Of a stretch of DNA of 31,206 nt, positions 1 through 8,159 are shown one piece after another. Under the pieces are notes generated by a model that saw only the letters and a list, made by a program, of their open reading frames with translations, searched no databases and was not told where the DNA came from. The stretch is from positions 1 to 31,206 of the forward strand of contig JAJZOA010000066.1 in the NCBI GenBank assembly GCA_021852225.1, written 5' to 3'. Within the stretch, counting starts at the first letter, position 1, and the number at the start of each line of letters is the position of its first letter. The translations under genes were made by a program, and so were the position numbers. The DNA comes from Planctomycetota bacterium (lineage in GTDB: Bacteria; Planctomycetota; Phycisphaerae; WQYP01).

Positions 1-246
1 TCTATGCCAGCCCGACTAATCAATATTCGCACATTGTGGCGGGTCTGCCAACTTTTGTAACATCGCGTTCGATCGGGCCAAAGGAAATGCCGTTGTCGCC
101 GCCAATATGCCGGCGACGAAGGCGAACAAGATTGGTGCGCCCAAGATATTGGCCAATCCCTTTGTGAGTTGTGCGAGTACGGTTCCAGGGAGCTTGGCTC
201 CCAGGCGTCAAGCGGCTAAGATGACTGTTTTGCAGGAGTCCACAAA
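1..246. other. Region upstream of prfB, no gene supported
   Basis: I see no recognisable gene here. The plus strand is open in one frame from about 20 into the start of prfB, and a second frame ends with a stop at 58-60, so the last residues of a gene lying left of the window cannot be excluded. Neither translation resembles a family I know. The prfB ribosome binding site (AGGAG, 234-238) lies at the right end. Confidence 0.4.
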
Positions 247-1378
247 ATGGCACGAGACAATCTGGAGGCCGACTTGGCCTCGCTGGAGGCGCGAATGACA
301 ACCATTCGCGACTCTCTTTGACGTTGCGGCGAAAAAGCGTACAAAATCACAACTTGAACAACGCATGGGCGCGACGGATTTCTGGGACCACCCGGAAGAA
401 GCTCAGCGCGTGATTGCCGAACTCAAGGGCCTTAATTCCATGCTGGATCCTTATCTGGCGGTGGAAAAATCGCTGGAAGATATTCGCGTCATGGTCGAAC
501 TCGGCAGCGAGGGAAACGATCCGGCCCTGCTCAGTGAAGCGGATACCGAACTGGCCCGACAAGAAGCGGCTTATCAGAATGTAGAATTGCTGGCTCTTTT
601 CAACGGCCCGCACGATCTAAGTGATTGCTATATTCAAATTCACGCCGGTGCCGGCGGAACCGAAGCATGCGACTGGGCTTCCATGCTGCTGCGCATGTAT
701 TTGCGATATTTTGAGCGCCGTGGCTGGGATGTAAGCGAAGTGGACCGGCAGGATGGGGAACAGGCGGGCATCCGCGGTATAACGCTGATGGTCAAAGGGC
801 AATATGCCACCGGCACTATGAATTGCGAAGTGGGTGTGCATCGACTGGTTCGCATCAGTCCGTATGATGCCAATGCACGCCGCCACACCAGTTTTGCCAG
901 TGTGGATGTCACGCCGATTTTTGCCGATGCGGGCAAGGAACTCGACATTCCGGATGCGGACCTGGAAATTATTGCGTTTGTCCGCGCCAGCGGCCCGGGC
1001 GGACAAAACGTTAACAAGGTGGCTTCCGCCATTCGCATTACGCACAAACCGACCGGGCTGCAGGTAGTCTGCACATCGGAACGCTCACAAGTGCAAAATC
1101 GCGCATTGGCTCTGGACCTTATTAAATCCAAACTCCACAAACTTGAAGAGGCAAAGCGTGACGCGGAATTGGCCCGCATGTATGGTGAAAAGGGTGAAAT
1201 TGCCTTCGGTTCCCAGATTCGCAGCTATGTGCTGGATGACCGCCGTGTGAAAGACCACCGCAACGGCCACGAGGTGTTTCAACCGGACCGCGTCCTGGAT
1301 GGTGACATTCAAGGATTTATTGACGCCCAGTTGCGCTTTAAGGCGGAACAGGCAAAAGCAGTCAATAAAAATGCATGA
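247..1378 (+). CDS. prfB: Peptide chain release factor 2 (programmed +1 frameshift)
   Basis: RF2 reads UGA and UAA stop codons on the ribosome and triggers peptide release. The gene is in two frames: 24 codons from ATG 247 end at TGA 319-321, and reading resumes one base later at GAC 320-322 to give a 376-residue protein (Escherichia coli RF2 has 365). AGGAG at 234-238 with an 8-base spacer supports the ATG. The peptidyl-transferase GGQ motif falls at about residues 251-253, inside GPGGQNVNK. The stop-codon recognition tripeptide, normally SPF, reads SPY here (about 204-206), followed by the typical RRHTSF. A caller that ignores the shift would start at the internal ATG 365 and lose 39 residues. 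The next genes are on the other strand, so prfB is the last gene of its unit. Identification is very secure. Confidence 0.96.
316..322 (+). other. prfB: Programmed +1 ribosomal frameshift site of prfB
   Basis: The heptamer CTT TGA C is the classic RF2 autoregulatory slippery site: when RF2 is scarce the ribosome pauses at TGA and slips forward one base from CTT. Both flanking frames are open up to and away from this point and join the two halves of a normal RF2. The Shine-Dalgarno-like stimulator found three bases upstream in E. coli (AGGGGG) is not seen; the codons just before are ATT CGC GAC TCT. Confidence 0.93.
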
Positions 1379-1417
1379 CATCAACCAATCGCGACCGAAC
1401 CGTTCACCCCGGCCAGA

Positions 1418-2389
1418 TCAGTCGGGATTATTTTTTGCTTTTTGTTGATGCAGCAGGGAAGCACCTGTTGCAATAGACAGCACAACCGCCATGAATGTCA
1501 GCGACCATCCGGTTGAAATTGTCACCGGCCCGCGATATCCGACCAGGCGAAGGCCTGGAACCAGCATCTTTACACCAATAAACAGAAGTACAACCGCCAA
1601 GCCGGTTTTCAGGAAATGCAGCCGCTCAATCCACGGCGCAATGGCAAAATACAGCCATTGAATGGCGGCCACCGCAAACAGATTGCTGGTTAACACGATG
1701 ATCGGATTACGCGTAATGCCGAAAATCGCGGGAATGGAATCGAATGCAAACATGACATCTACAACCCCTATCAACAGCAGCACGAGAAAAAGCGGAGTAG
1801 CGAGCCAGCGACCATTTGACCTCGCAAAAAGCCGCCGACCTTCATAACATTCATGAACCGGTATTAGCCGCCGCAGCATTCCGGCCAGTCGCCCGCGGCC
1901 AGGATCTTTGTCCGGATGCTCGAAGAACATCGCGAACCCCGCCACCAGCAGAATGCCCCCCATCACGAATAGCACGGCCGGAATTTTCAGCGCCAGCGCC
2001 AGACCGCTGATAATGAGAACCGCTCGCAGGAGGAGTGCAATTAGAATTCCCCAGAACAGGACAAATCCCTGACTTTCCCGTGGCACGGAAAAACCTCGCA
2101 AAATAACCGCGTACATCAACACGTTATCCGCGCTTAAACTTAATTCCAGCAGGTAGCCGGTGAAATAGGTCAGAAATGGATGGGCACCCGCTGATGGGGC
2201 AGCCATGCGGCCCGATCCACCCGAAGCGAAAATCGTATACCATGCCCCATAGGCCAACGCCACAACGACCGGAATCAGGCAAAGCGCAAACGCCTTGCCC
2301 GTCGCAAAACGGCTGCGCCGGCCTGCGCCAATCAGAATATCCGCCAGTAAAATCGAGCCGAAAAATGCTAAAAATACGATCCATACCAT
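1418..2389 (-). CDS. TerC/Alx-family integral membrane protein
   Basis: A polytopic membrane protein of 323 residues with about seven to nine hydrophobic segments. The TerC signatures are clear: ELSLSADNVLMYAVIL at about 83-98 and DVMFAFDSIPAIFGIT in the second half, both with acidic residues inside membrane helices that are thought to bind metal ions. The family includes Alx and the tellurite-resistance protein TerC. Alx-type members are tied to manganese export and alkaline response, and some TerC proteins help metallate exported enzymes. Length is normal. It starts three bases after the stop of the upstream HEXXH lipoprotein gene, so the two are very probably co-transcribed and translationally coupled. 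No yybP-ykoY-type leader can be placed here, because the gene is internal to the pair. The exact substrate cannot be told. Confidence 0.88.
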   Translation of the reverse strand: MVWIVFLAFFGSILLADILIGAGRRSRFATGKAFALCLIPVVVALAYGAWYTIFASGGSGRMAAPSAGAHPFLTYFTGYLLELSLSADNVLMYAVILRGFSVPRESQGFVLFWGILIALLLRAVLIISGLALALKIPAVLFVMGGILLVAGFAMFFEHPDKDPGRGRLAGMLRRLIPVHECYEGRRLFARSNGRWLATPLFLVLLLIGVVDVMFAFDSIPAIFGITRNPIIVLTSNLFAVAAIQWLYFAIAPWIERLHFLKTGLAVVLLFIGVKMLVPGLRLVGYRGPVTISTGWSLTFMAVVLSIATGASLLHQQKAKNNPD

Positions 2390-2392
2390 TGC

Positions 2393-3493
2393 TTAACCCC
2401 GCCCGGCGACATTTTGCATACGGGCGACATTCGACACCACGGCCCCTTTCCGACGTTGGGGTGGTGGCGGCGGCCACTGGGCCAGCATCCGCTGGACAAA
2501 TTTAAGGTAGCGTTGCCGAAGTTTCGCGGGATGGCGGCTAATGCAATCGTGAAGAAAAATCGGACCGGCAATAGAATTCCAGCGGATGGTTTGCAGGGCA
2601 ATATCGCGACGCGAAAGCCCGCTTCCTGCCAGCAGTCGGTTGAGTTTTCCAAGGTGGGCGTCATCCAGTAGCGCCAATAGCCGACTGCGGTAACGGCTAT
2701 GCTTAAGAAAAAGCATGAAGGACCAAACTTCGGCGTAATAGGCCCGTACCACCGGTGCCGACTGCATGATGACGGCACCCGCCTGCGTGCTGGCCAAGGT
2801 ATCCAGTGGTAATAGCTGCCCTTGTTCGTACGCCGCTTGCAGGGCATCCCACCGGGGTCGATTCCGCCATGGAGTAAAAATTGGCTGACCGTGATGCCAA
2901 TAAAACGTCTCGTTCTGTGTGGCCAACCCCTCATCAAGCCAGGCTGGCAGATGGTTCTGCAGCGAGCGGAAGCTTAATTGATGCCAGCATTCATGCGCCA
3001 GCACAGACAACATTTCGTTTAATCCGGTCCTCCAGATAACAAATTGGCCACTTTGTTCATACCCCCCCTGCTGGATGTGAAGATATACCGTCGCCAAGGG
3101 CCCGGCAGTTGCGCGTACATGTGCGGCCCATTCCCTCCGATTGCGAAAAATATAACCGACCAGTGGCGGAGACACGCGCGTGCCTGGGACCAATGCGGCA
3201 AAACGCCGCCATGCGGCCTCTGCGACACGTGCGCACAAGACCCGCTGTAAAGGATTTTGCAAAGTGGTGTAAATGCGGTAATGGCGCGTTTGAATTATGA
3301 CACCTGGCCTGCCGGCATCGTTCCAGGGTTGCGTTATCAACGGCTCTTTAAGCAATTGGGCGCGGCTTGCGGGGCTAAGACCGCGTGGCCAGACCGGTTG
3401 CCAAGGCGTCGAACCACACCCCGAAAGGCCGAGCAAAGATAATATAAGTACGATTTGCAGCCAGACGATGCATATTTTCCGGTGGACGTTCAT
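2393..3493 (-). CDS. Lipoprotein with HEXXH metallopeptidase motif
   Basis: A protein of about 366 residues beginning with a lipoprotein signal (hydrophobic stretch ending LLGLSGC, lipid on Cys about 26). The catalytic motif HECWH (in LAHECWHQ) is of HEXXH type and is followed about 18 residues later by LDEGLA, whose Glu fits the third zinc ligand of gluzincin (peptidase MA-like) proteases. The N-terminal half shows the alpha/beta pattern usual before such domains. I place the start at ATG 3493, which gives the cleanest signal peptide. ATG 3502 and GTG 3511 are in frame, and no Shine-Dalgarno is strong enough to decide. It is followed immediately by the terC-like gene. The substrate is unknown; the likely location is the outer face of a membrane in the periplasm-like space. 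Confidence 0.75.
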   Translation of the reverse strand: MNVHRKICIVWLQIVLILSLLGLSGCGSTPWQPVWPRGLSPASRAQLLKEPLITQPWNDAGRPGVIIQTRHYRIYTTLQNPLQRVLCARVAEAAWRRFAALVPGTRVSPPLVGYIFRNRREWAAHVRATAGPLATVYLHIQQGGYEQSGQFVIWRTGLNEMLSVLAHECWHQLSFRSLQNHLPAWLDEGLATQNETFYWHHGQPIFTPWRNRPRWDALQAAYEQGQLLPLDTLASTQAGAVIMQSAPVVRAYYAEVWSFMLFLKHSRYRSRLLALLDDAHLGKLNRLLAGSGLSRRDIALQTIRWNSIAGPIFLHDCISRHPAKLRQRYLKFVQRMLAQWPPPPPQRRKGAVVSNVARMQNVAGRG

Positions 3494-3707
3494 GGCAGCC
3501 ATTCTACTCACATCGCATCATTAAAAAAGCGATTGAATGGTGATTTTACGTATTTTTGAAAAGTCGTGGCTATTTTCCGGGAGGCCTGAAACTTTTTTCA
3601 ACCCGTTGCGTTTGGCCCCCTGATGCACCGGTTTGGCAACGGGCCAAACTTGCCAGGTTACGGGGTGTTCACCCCTATTCGTGAATGGCTCAACACAGGA
3701 GAAAGCC

Positions 3708-4202
3708 ATGAAAAAAATCTCGTATCTTCCCCCATTTTTAGTGGCTCTGATTTTGGCCTTAGGCGTTGGCTTGGCCGTACAGCGCCCAGCCTCTGCCCAG
3801 GTGGCTGCGAACACTGCCGATCCCAATGCCGCCGCCACGGGCAGCATCACCGGCAAAGTGGTCGATTCCAGCGGCAATCCGGTTGGCGGGGCAATGGTCC
3901 GATTGATGATGCTTCCCAAATGGATGGCTGGCGGGAAAGGTCACCACAAACGGCCGCCACAGCCCCAACCCGGCCAGACGATTTGGCATCACATGACTTT
4001 CGGTGTCACACGCACCGCTGATGACGGCACCTTTACCGTCAACAATGCGCCAGTCGGGACCTACCGCATTATGGCAATGGATCGGCACGTCGGCTTCGGT
4101 CGAACCCGTCACCCGATAACAGTAAGTGTTGGACAGGATGCCAGCACTGGAACGATTACCCTGCATCAGGGCCGGCACATGAGGCATGGTCCTCCCCACT
4201 GA
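3708..4202 (+). CDS. Exported CarboxypepD_reg-like protein
   Basis: A small secreted protein of 164 residues. A Sec signal peptide (MKKISYLPPFL..., cut after about ASAQ at residue 28) is followed by a single domain with the pattern of carboxypeptidase regulatory-like or transthyretin-like Ig folds: GSITGKVVDSSGNPVGGAMVRL at the start, then DDGTFTVNNAPVGTYRIMA, and a closing ITVSVGQ strand. Such domains bind partners or sugars and have no enzymatic activity of their own. An inserted His/Pro/Lys-rich loop (GKGHHKRPPQPQPG) and a His-rich tail (GRHMRHGPPH) are unusual and could bind metal. ATG 3708 is chosen because of AGGAG seven bases upstream (3697-3701) and the signal peptide; the frame stays open farther upstream to 3633. 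It is transcribed alone and closed by the terminator at 4267-4302. Confidence 0.78.
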   Translation: MKKISYLPPFLVALILALGVGLAVQRPASAQVAANTADPNAAATGSITGKVVDSSGNPVGGAMVRLMMLPKWMAGGKGHHKRPPQPQPGQTIWHHMTFGVTRTADDGTFTVNNAPVGTYRIMAMDRHVGFGRTRHPITVSVGQDASTGTITLHQGRHMRHGPPH

Positions 4203-4266
4203 GCCAAAGCGCCAAAGTCCCTATATCCCTCCTTTAATGGCTCATACGGTCCGGCAGGTTACTGAT

Positions 4267-4302
4267 GGTCCCGTGGATTTCACCAATCCACGGGACCTTT
4301 TT
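4267..4302 (+). terminator. Rho-independent terminator
   Basis: A perfect 13-bp stem (GGTCCCGTGGATT at 4267-4279 against its complement at 4285-4297) with a five-base loop is followed by TTTTT at 4298-4302. It lies 65 bases past the stop of the CarboxypepD_reg-like gene and is one of the strongest terminators in the window. Confidence 0.92.
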
Positions 4303-4501
4303 ATTTGGCAACCAGAATATGGTGACACAGCGCTTATTACGAGCTGCGGCGTGAATCGGCCGCCAACACGGGCAAAAATTGCGACCGCGAACGTGTCATC
4401 AATCGCCACGTGTGAAGAAATCCGGGACACCGCGTATTCAATTGGCTCTGTCAATCGACGCAGGTCGTGCATTTGGAACCATTGGCGATATAGTATCGGT
4501 C

Positions 4502-5605
4502 ATGATTATCGGCATTCCAAAAGAAATTAAACCGGACGAATACCGCGTGGCAATCATCCCCGCTGGGGTGGAGCACCTGACGGCCCATGGTCATACGGTA
4601 CTGATTGAATCTAAGGCGGGCTTAGGCAGCGGCATCACCGATGAAGACTACGTTGCCGCAGGCGCAAAAATAGAATGTGTCCCAGCGGAAATCTGGAGAC
4701 GCGCCGAACTTCTGGTAAAGGTCAAAGAACCTCAAGAATCGGAATATGTGCTGCTTCGGGCGAGACAAATTGTACTGACCTATTTCCATTTCGCCGCCGC
4801 CGCATCGCTGACCGATGCCTGTTTGAATGCGGGCATCACCGCCGTGGCATACGAAACGATCACGGATAAAACAGGCCAACTTCCGTGCCTGACACCCATG
4901 TCCGAAATAGCCGGCAAAATGTCGATACAAGAAGGCGCGAAATATCTGGAAAAGCCAATGATGGGCCGCGGCATACTGCTGGGCGGTGTGCCGGGGGTAG
5001 CCCCGGCCAGAGTGGCGGTGCTGGGAGCGGGAGTGGTGGGACAGAATGCCGCCCGTGTGGCCGCGGGCCTTGGAGCAAGCGTTACACTGATGGATATTAA
5101 TCTGCCCCGGCTGCGGTATCTGGCGGATGTGATGCCAGCGAATGTCACCACCATTTATTCTGATATCCATAACGTGCGCGATGCCCTGGCCAGAGCGGAC
5201 CTGGTAGTTGGCGCGGTGCTGATTCCGGGAGACCGGGCGCCCCGCCTGGTATCTGCAGCAGATCTGCGGCGCATGCAGCCGGGAAGTGTCATAGTCGATG
5301 TGGCTATTGACCAGGGCGGATGCGTGGAAACCAGCCACCCGACCACTCATCAGAAGCCAACTTTTGTAATTGATGGGGTGGTGCACTATTGCGTGACCAA
5401 CATGCCCGGTGCCGTAGGTCGCACCAGTACCTGGGCTTTATGCAACGCCACATTCCCATACCTGGCGGCAATTGCAGACCGGGGCTGGGAAAGCGCGGCC
5501 GCGAATAATCCCGGGCTGGCGGCAGGTTTAAATATTCAAAGTGGCCGGATTGTCCATAGCGGTCTGGCGGCGGCGGTAAAACGGTCTTCGCCGGAGCGTG
5601 GCTGA
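4502..5605 (+). CDS. ald: Alanine dehydrogenase
   Basis: Catalyses the reversible NAD-dependent deamination of L-alanine to pyruvate and ammonium (EC 1.4.1.1) in the cytoplasm. The 367-residue length is typical. Key residues sit at the expected positions: Arg15 in EYRVAI, Lys73 and Lys75 in LVKVKEP, His96 in TYFHFA, and Asp270 in VDVAIDQGG. The Rossmann motif GAGVVG is at 175-180, and NMPGAVGRTST near 310 is a family hallmark. I start at ATG 4502, because MIIGIPKEIK is the conserved N-terminus. The frame is open upstream to 4379, but that part has no homology-like features, and no clear Shine-Dalgarno precedes 4502. It stands alone, with no lrp-like regulator beside it. Confidence 0.95.
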   Translation: MIIGIPKEIKPDEYRVAIIPAGVEHLTAHGHTVLIESKAGLGSGITDEDYVAAGAKIECVPAEIWRRAELLVKVKEPQESEYVLLRARQIVLTYFHFAAAASLTDACLNAGITAVAYETITDKTGQLPCLTPMSEIAGKMSIQEGAKYLEKPMMGRGILLGGVPGVAPARVAVLGAGVVGQNAARVAAGLGASVTLMDINLPRLRYLADVMPANVTTIYSDIHNVRDALARADLVVGAVLIPGDRAPRLVSAADLRRMQPGSVIVDVAIDQGGCVETSHPTTHQKPTFVIDGVVHYCVTNMPGAVGRTSTWALCNATFPYLAAIADRGWESAAANNPGLAAGLNIQSGRIVHSGLAAAVKRSSPERG

Positions 5606-5845
5606 CGCCGGAGGAATATTGGTCAGCTGATTTTTCTGGCGATTCAAGGATCGCCCGGAACCGTCCCGACAAATCCGGATACCCCGCCACTTTTGGCCAT
5701 TGGCGACGCCGTGTGAGCTTGGAATTTACGGATCAATAGGACGCGTTTTGGCCGCCGCCGGAACAATTTGCCGACCCGTCGATTTTTTAACGGCAATTAG
5801 CATTTGCCTTCTGCCATTGGCAATTTATAATTCTGACAAAAGCGT

Positions 5846-6118
5846 TTGGCGTTTTCTCCGAAGGCTTACTTAAACCGAAAGCGACCCATCTTGTTCAGAT
5901 TGTATATAAGATCACGACCGCTAGGCGAAACCTACGATGAAATGCGTCAGCGTATGATTGACGAAACCAGCCGCTTTATTGAATGGGGGCTGGCGCATCC
6001 TGACAGTACAATACACATTCCAGCGCATCCGGTGGGAAAGGGCGAATTTCCCCGCGGGCTAAGCAGTTGGTTCTGGGAACATTTGTTACGCGAGGAATTC
6101 GGCCCACCCGGATTATAG
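5846..6118 (+). CDS. Small hypothetical protein
   Basis: I do not recognise this protein. The frame gives 90 residues from TTG 5846 or 58 from ATG 5942, and neither start has a convincing ribosome binding site. The C-terminal 58 residues look like genuine protein (RQRMIDETSRFIEWGLAHP, then PRGLSSWFWEHLLREEF), mixed alpha-helical, without signal or membrane segments. It ends 48 bases before the next gene and may be co-transcribed with it. Confidence 0.45.
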   Translation: MAFSPKAYLNRKRPILFRLYIRSRPLGETYDEMRQRMIDETSRFIEWGLAHPDSTIHIPAHPVGKGEFPRGLSSWFWEHLLREEFGPPGL

Positions 6119-6166
6119 CGGCAGATTTCGACGGTAATCGGCTGCGATGCGGCCACAGGAGACAAT

Positions 6167-6781
6167 ATGGCAGTTGTGGCAACGATCAGTTCATGGGAAA
6201 AAAGACGCCCGTTGATACTGGCAATTCTGGTATTGGCGGCCGCCGCATGGCTGGCATCCGATGGCTGGATTAATTGGCCGAAACAGGATAATGCAATTGT
6301 TCGCAAAATGCTGCAATCGCACGATATATCGGCTCGCGGAAAGAGACTTCTTCACACCTGGCCCGGCTGGCAGAAAGCCGCTGCGGCGCAAAGGCTGAAA
6401 TTTGACCGGTTTGTGCACAGGTCGAACTTTGCCGGATGGCACAGCGTCACTGACATAAAAAACCAGCGTTGGATATTTCTGGTGACCGTGGTACTGGGAC
6501 TGGGCAGTCTGATTTGGTTCTTCCGCGTGCGAGGCCGACAAATCACCGCTTCGGAAGACGGGCTGATCCTGGCGGATCGCACGCAGATACTCTGGAACAA
6601 CATCACCGCTATAGACAACCGCAAATGGGCAAGCCATGGCATCGTCACGATTACCTATAAATCGGCGGGACAACAAATAAGGCAAACCAAAATGGACGGC
6701 GTGATATATGAGAATCTTGGCCCGCTGCTTAACGAAATGGCGGCCCGTGCGACTGAGGCGAAAATGATTCCGCCGGTTTAA
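6167..6781 (+). CDS. Two-TM membrane protein, PH-like C-terminus
   Basis: A 204-residue protein with two membrane segments (about residues 17-32 and 102-120). The 70 residues between them probably face outside, and about 85 C-terminal residues are cytoplasmic. The C-terminal part (RGRQITASEDGLILADRTQILWNNITAIDNRKW) has the alternating strand pattern of bacterial PH-like domains found at the end of small membrane proteins; this is inference from pattern only. AGGAG about six bases before ATG 6167 fixes the start. No function can be assigned. It probably forms a unit with the small gene upstream. Confidence 0.7.
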   Translation: MAVVATISSWEKRRPLILAILVLAAAAWLASDGWINWPKQDNAIVRKMLQSHDISARGKRLLHTWPGWQKAAAAQRLKFDRFVHRSNFAGWHSVTDIKNQRWIFLVTVVLGLGSLIWFFRVRGRQITASEDGLILADRTQILWNNITAIDNRKWASHGIVTITYKSAGQQIRQTKMDGVIYENLGPLLNEMAARATEAKMIPPV

Positions 6782-6885
6782 GCCGTGGCATTCGATTCGG
6801 CCCTGTTTGGGCTAAAAAGCGGCTTCCCAACGCCCACAATGTTGCTTGCGACCAAAATAAAATGGCAGTTAATGAGCTTTTTGTC

Positions 6886-6914
6886 TTGACGGGTTAAAAC
6901 CGCAATCACATAAT
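6886..6914 (+). promoter_or_regulatory. Sigma70-type promoter of the HU-family gene
   Basis: TTGACG (6886-6891) and CATAAT (6909-6914) are separated by 17 bases, each matching the housekeeping consensus at five of six positions. The predicted transcript starts about 75 bases before the HU-family start codon. Confidence 0.7.
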
Positions 6915-6993
6915 GCCAGCGTATCAAAGTCGAGTTAAACCCGCGATTCAGGGTTTAAGTGACGCGACTTGAACAACCGGGGAATGCGCACCG

Positions 6994-7341
6994 ATGAGCA
7001 CGATCACCAAGAAAGACCTCATTGAACACGTAGCCGAAAACCTGCAGGTGCCACGCCGAGATGCCAAGCGCATCATTCAGGCTTTTCTGGAGGAAATGAT
7101 CAATGAGCTTGGCAAGAATAATCGCTTGGAGTTTCGTGACTTCGGCATTTTTCAATGTCGGTCCCGGCCCGCACGAATCGCTCAAAACCCAAAAACCCTT
7201 GACCGCGTGTCAGTTCCCACAAGGCGTAAGGTTCATTTCAAGGCGGGTCGCCTGATGAAAGAACGGATTAATGCCACGATTCAGGCCACCAACAGCCAGC
7301 CCGCGGCAAGCCAAGCGGGTAATACCAAGCCGAAATCGTGA
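6994..7341 (+). CDS. HU/IHF-family DNA-binding protein
   Basis: A nucleoid-associated protein of 115 residues that bends DNA as a dimer. The N-terminal helices (TITKKDLIEHVAENLQVPRRDAKRIIQAFLEEMINEL) and core (NNRLEFRDFGIFQ) are standard. The DNA-binding arm RSRPARIAQNPKTLDRVSVPTRR keeps the Asn-Pro at its tip, where a Pro intercalates into DNA, and the closing VHFKAGRLMKERIN is typical. Against a usual length of 90-95, it has a C-terminal tail of about 20 Gln/Ser/Ala/Lys-rich residues. Such tails are seen in some planctomycete and actinobacterial HU proteins and may add DNA contacts. A weak GGGGA lies upstream of ATG 6994. HU versus IHF subunit cannot be told by eye. Confidence 0.93.
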   Translation: MSTITKKDLIEHVAENLQVPRRDAKRIIQAFLEEMINELGKNNRLEFRDFGIFQCRSRPARIAQNPKTLDRVSVPTRRKVHFKAGRLMKERINATIQATNSQPAASQAGNTKPKS

Positions 7342-7484
7342 AACAGTGTTCCAGGCAGGTGACATGATGCGACAATGCAGCGCGTTGACTGCGAATGCCG
7401 ACCGCGGAACGGCGAGCGCGCAGGCCGCACAATGGCGAAATAACTGGATCAGGGAACCGGGGCGGATGGAAAGGGCGTCGGAAA

Positions 7485-8015
7485 TCAGCCGAAGGCAACC
7501 CGCCGCGTGGACCGGCGAGGGCATTCGTTAAATTTTGTCAAAGTAACCGCATTACCCGATGAATTGAAGACCACATTGTTCATAAAAGCCCGCATCAGCA
7601 GCAGCCCGCGACCGCTGGTATGCTGGATATTACACTCGGAGGTAGGATCAGGCAGGGAAGCGGGATTAAAGCCGGTCCCCTCATCTTCAATGACAACATC
7701 CACGCGTCGCGGTGTAATTCGGTATTTCACGTGAACAATTTTATGAGGGTCGAGCTTGTTGCCGTGCTTGACTGCGTTGGCGAAGGCTTCTTCAATGGCG
7801 AGCTTAAGAGCAAAAAGGTCACGGTCGGTATAGGAGAGTTGCTGGCACTGACATAGGATTTTTTCTTCAAGATCGTGGGCACATCGGACGTCGCTGGGCA
7901 TCTCTAGCTTGTACCACAAAGTATGAGTGCCGTGGACTGAGCCAACTTTTACGGAGCGCCGGCCGTCGGAAGATGAAGGATGGTTGACATCACTTTTTAT
8001 CTGCATCTGTCGCAT
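7485..8015 (-). CDS. RsbW/SpoIIAB-like serine kinase (anti-sigma type)
   Basis: A 176-residue HATPase_c_2 protein of the anti-sigma kinase family. It would bind a sigma factor or other target and phosphorylate its STAS antagonist. The ATP-binding boxes are intact: N box LAIEEAFANAVKHGN (about 73-87), G1 box DEGTGFNP (111-118) and G2 box SGRGLLLMRAFM (134-145). About 35 N-terminal residues before the domain look disordered. ATG 8015 is used; a second in-frame Met lies three codons in. It lies 144 bases downstream of the STAS gene on the same strand, the usual antagonist-then-kinase order. No dedicated sigma-B-like factor is adjacent, so its target is unknown; a phosphatase with a PP2C domain would be expected elsewhere. 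Confidence 0.88.
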   Translation of the reverse strand: MRQMQIKSDVNHPSSSDGRRSVKVGSVHGTHTLWYKLEMPSDVRCAHDLEEKILCQCQQLSYTDRDLFALKLAIEEAFANAVKHGNKLDPHKIVHVKYRITPRRVDVVIEDEGTGFNPASLPDPTSECNIQHTSGRGLLLMRAFMNNVVFNSSGNAVTLTKFNECPRRSTRRVAFG

Positions 8016-8159
8016 AACACGCCCAATTCGTGAACAATCACGAGCAAACCGCTTTCACACGGTCAGGGCGTCCATTCCCTGTATCAGTCGGCGCGAACTT
8101 CATGTTCTGTTGCGCACACAACCATATTTACCGCACGTGCAGGCAAGGATGCGAAAAGT

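Noticed and set aside
20..301. Minus-strand frame over the prfB start
   Set aside because: It overlaps the RF2 first exon-like part and its ribosome binding site, has no Shine-Dalgarno, and its translation resembles no family.
640..1179. Long minus-strand frame inside prfB
   Set aside because: A shadow of the RF2 coding sequence, which is fully explained by the conserved plus-strand protein.
1393..1440. Terminator for prfB
   Set aside because: Only a four-base GC stem (CCCG/CGGG) precedes the T run, too weak to call.
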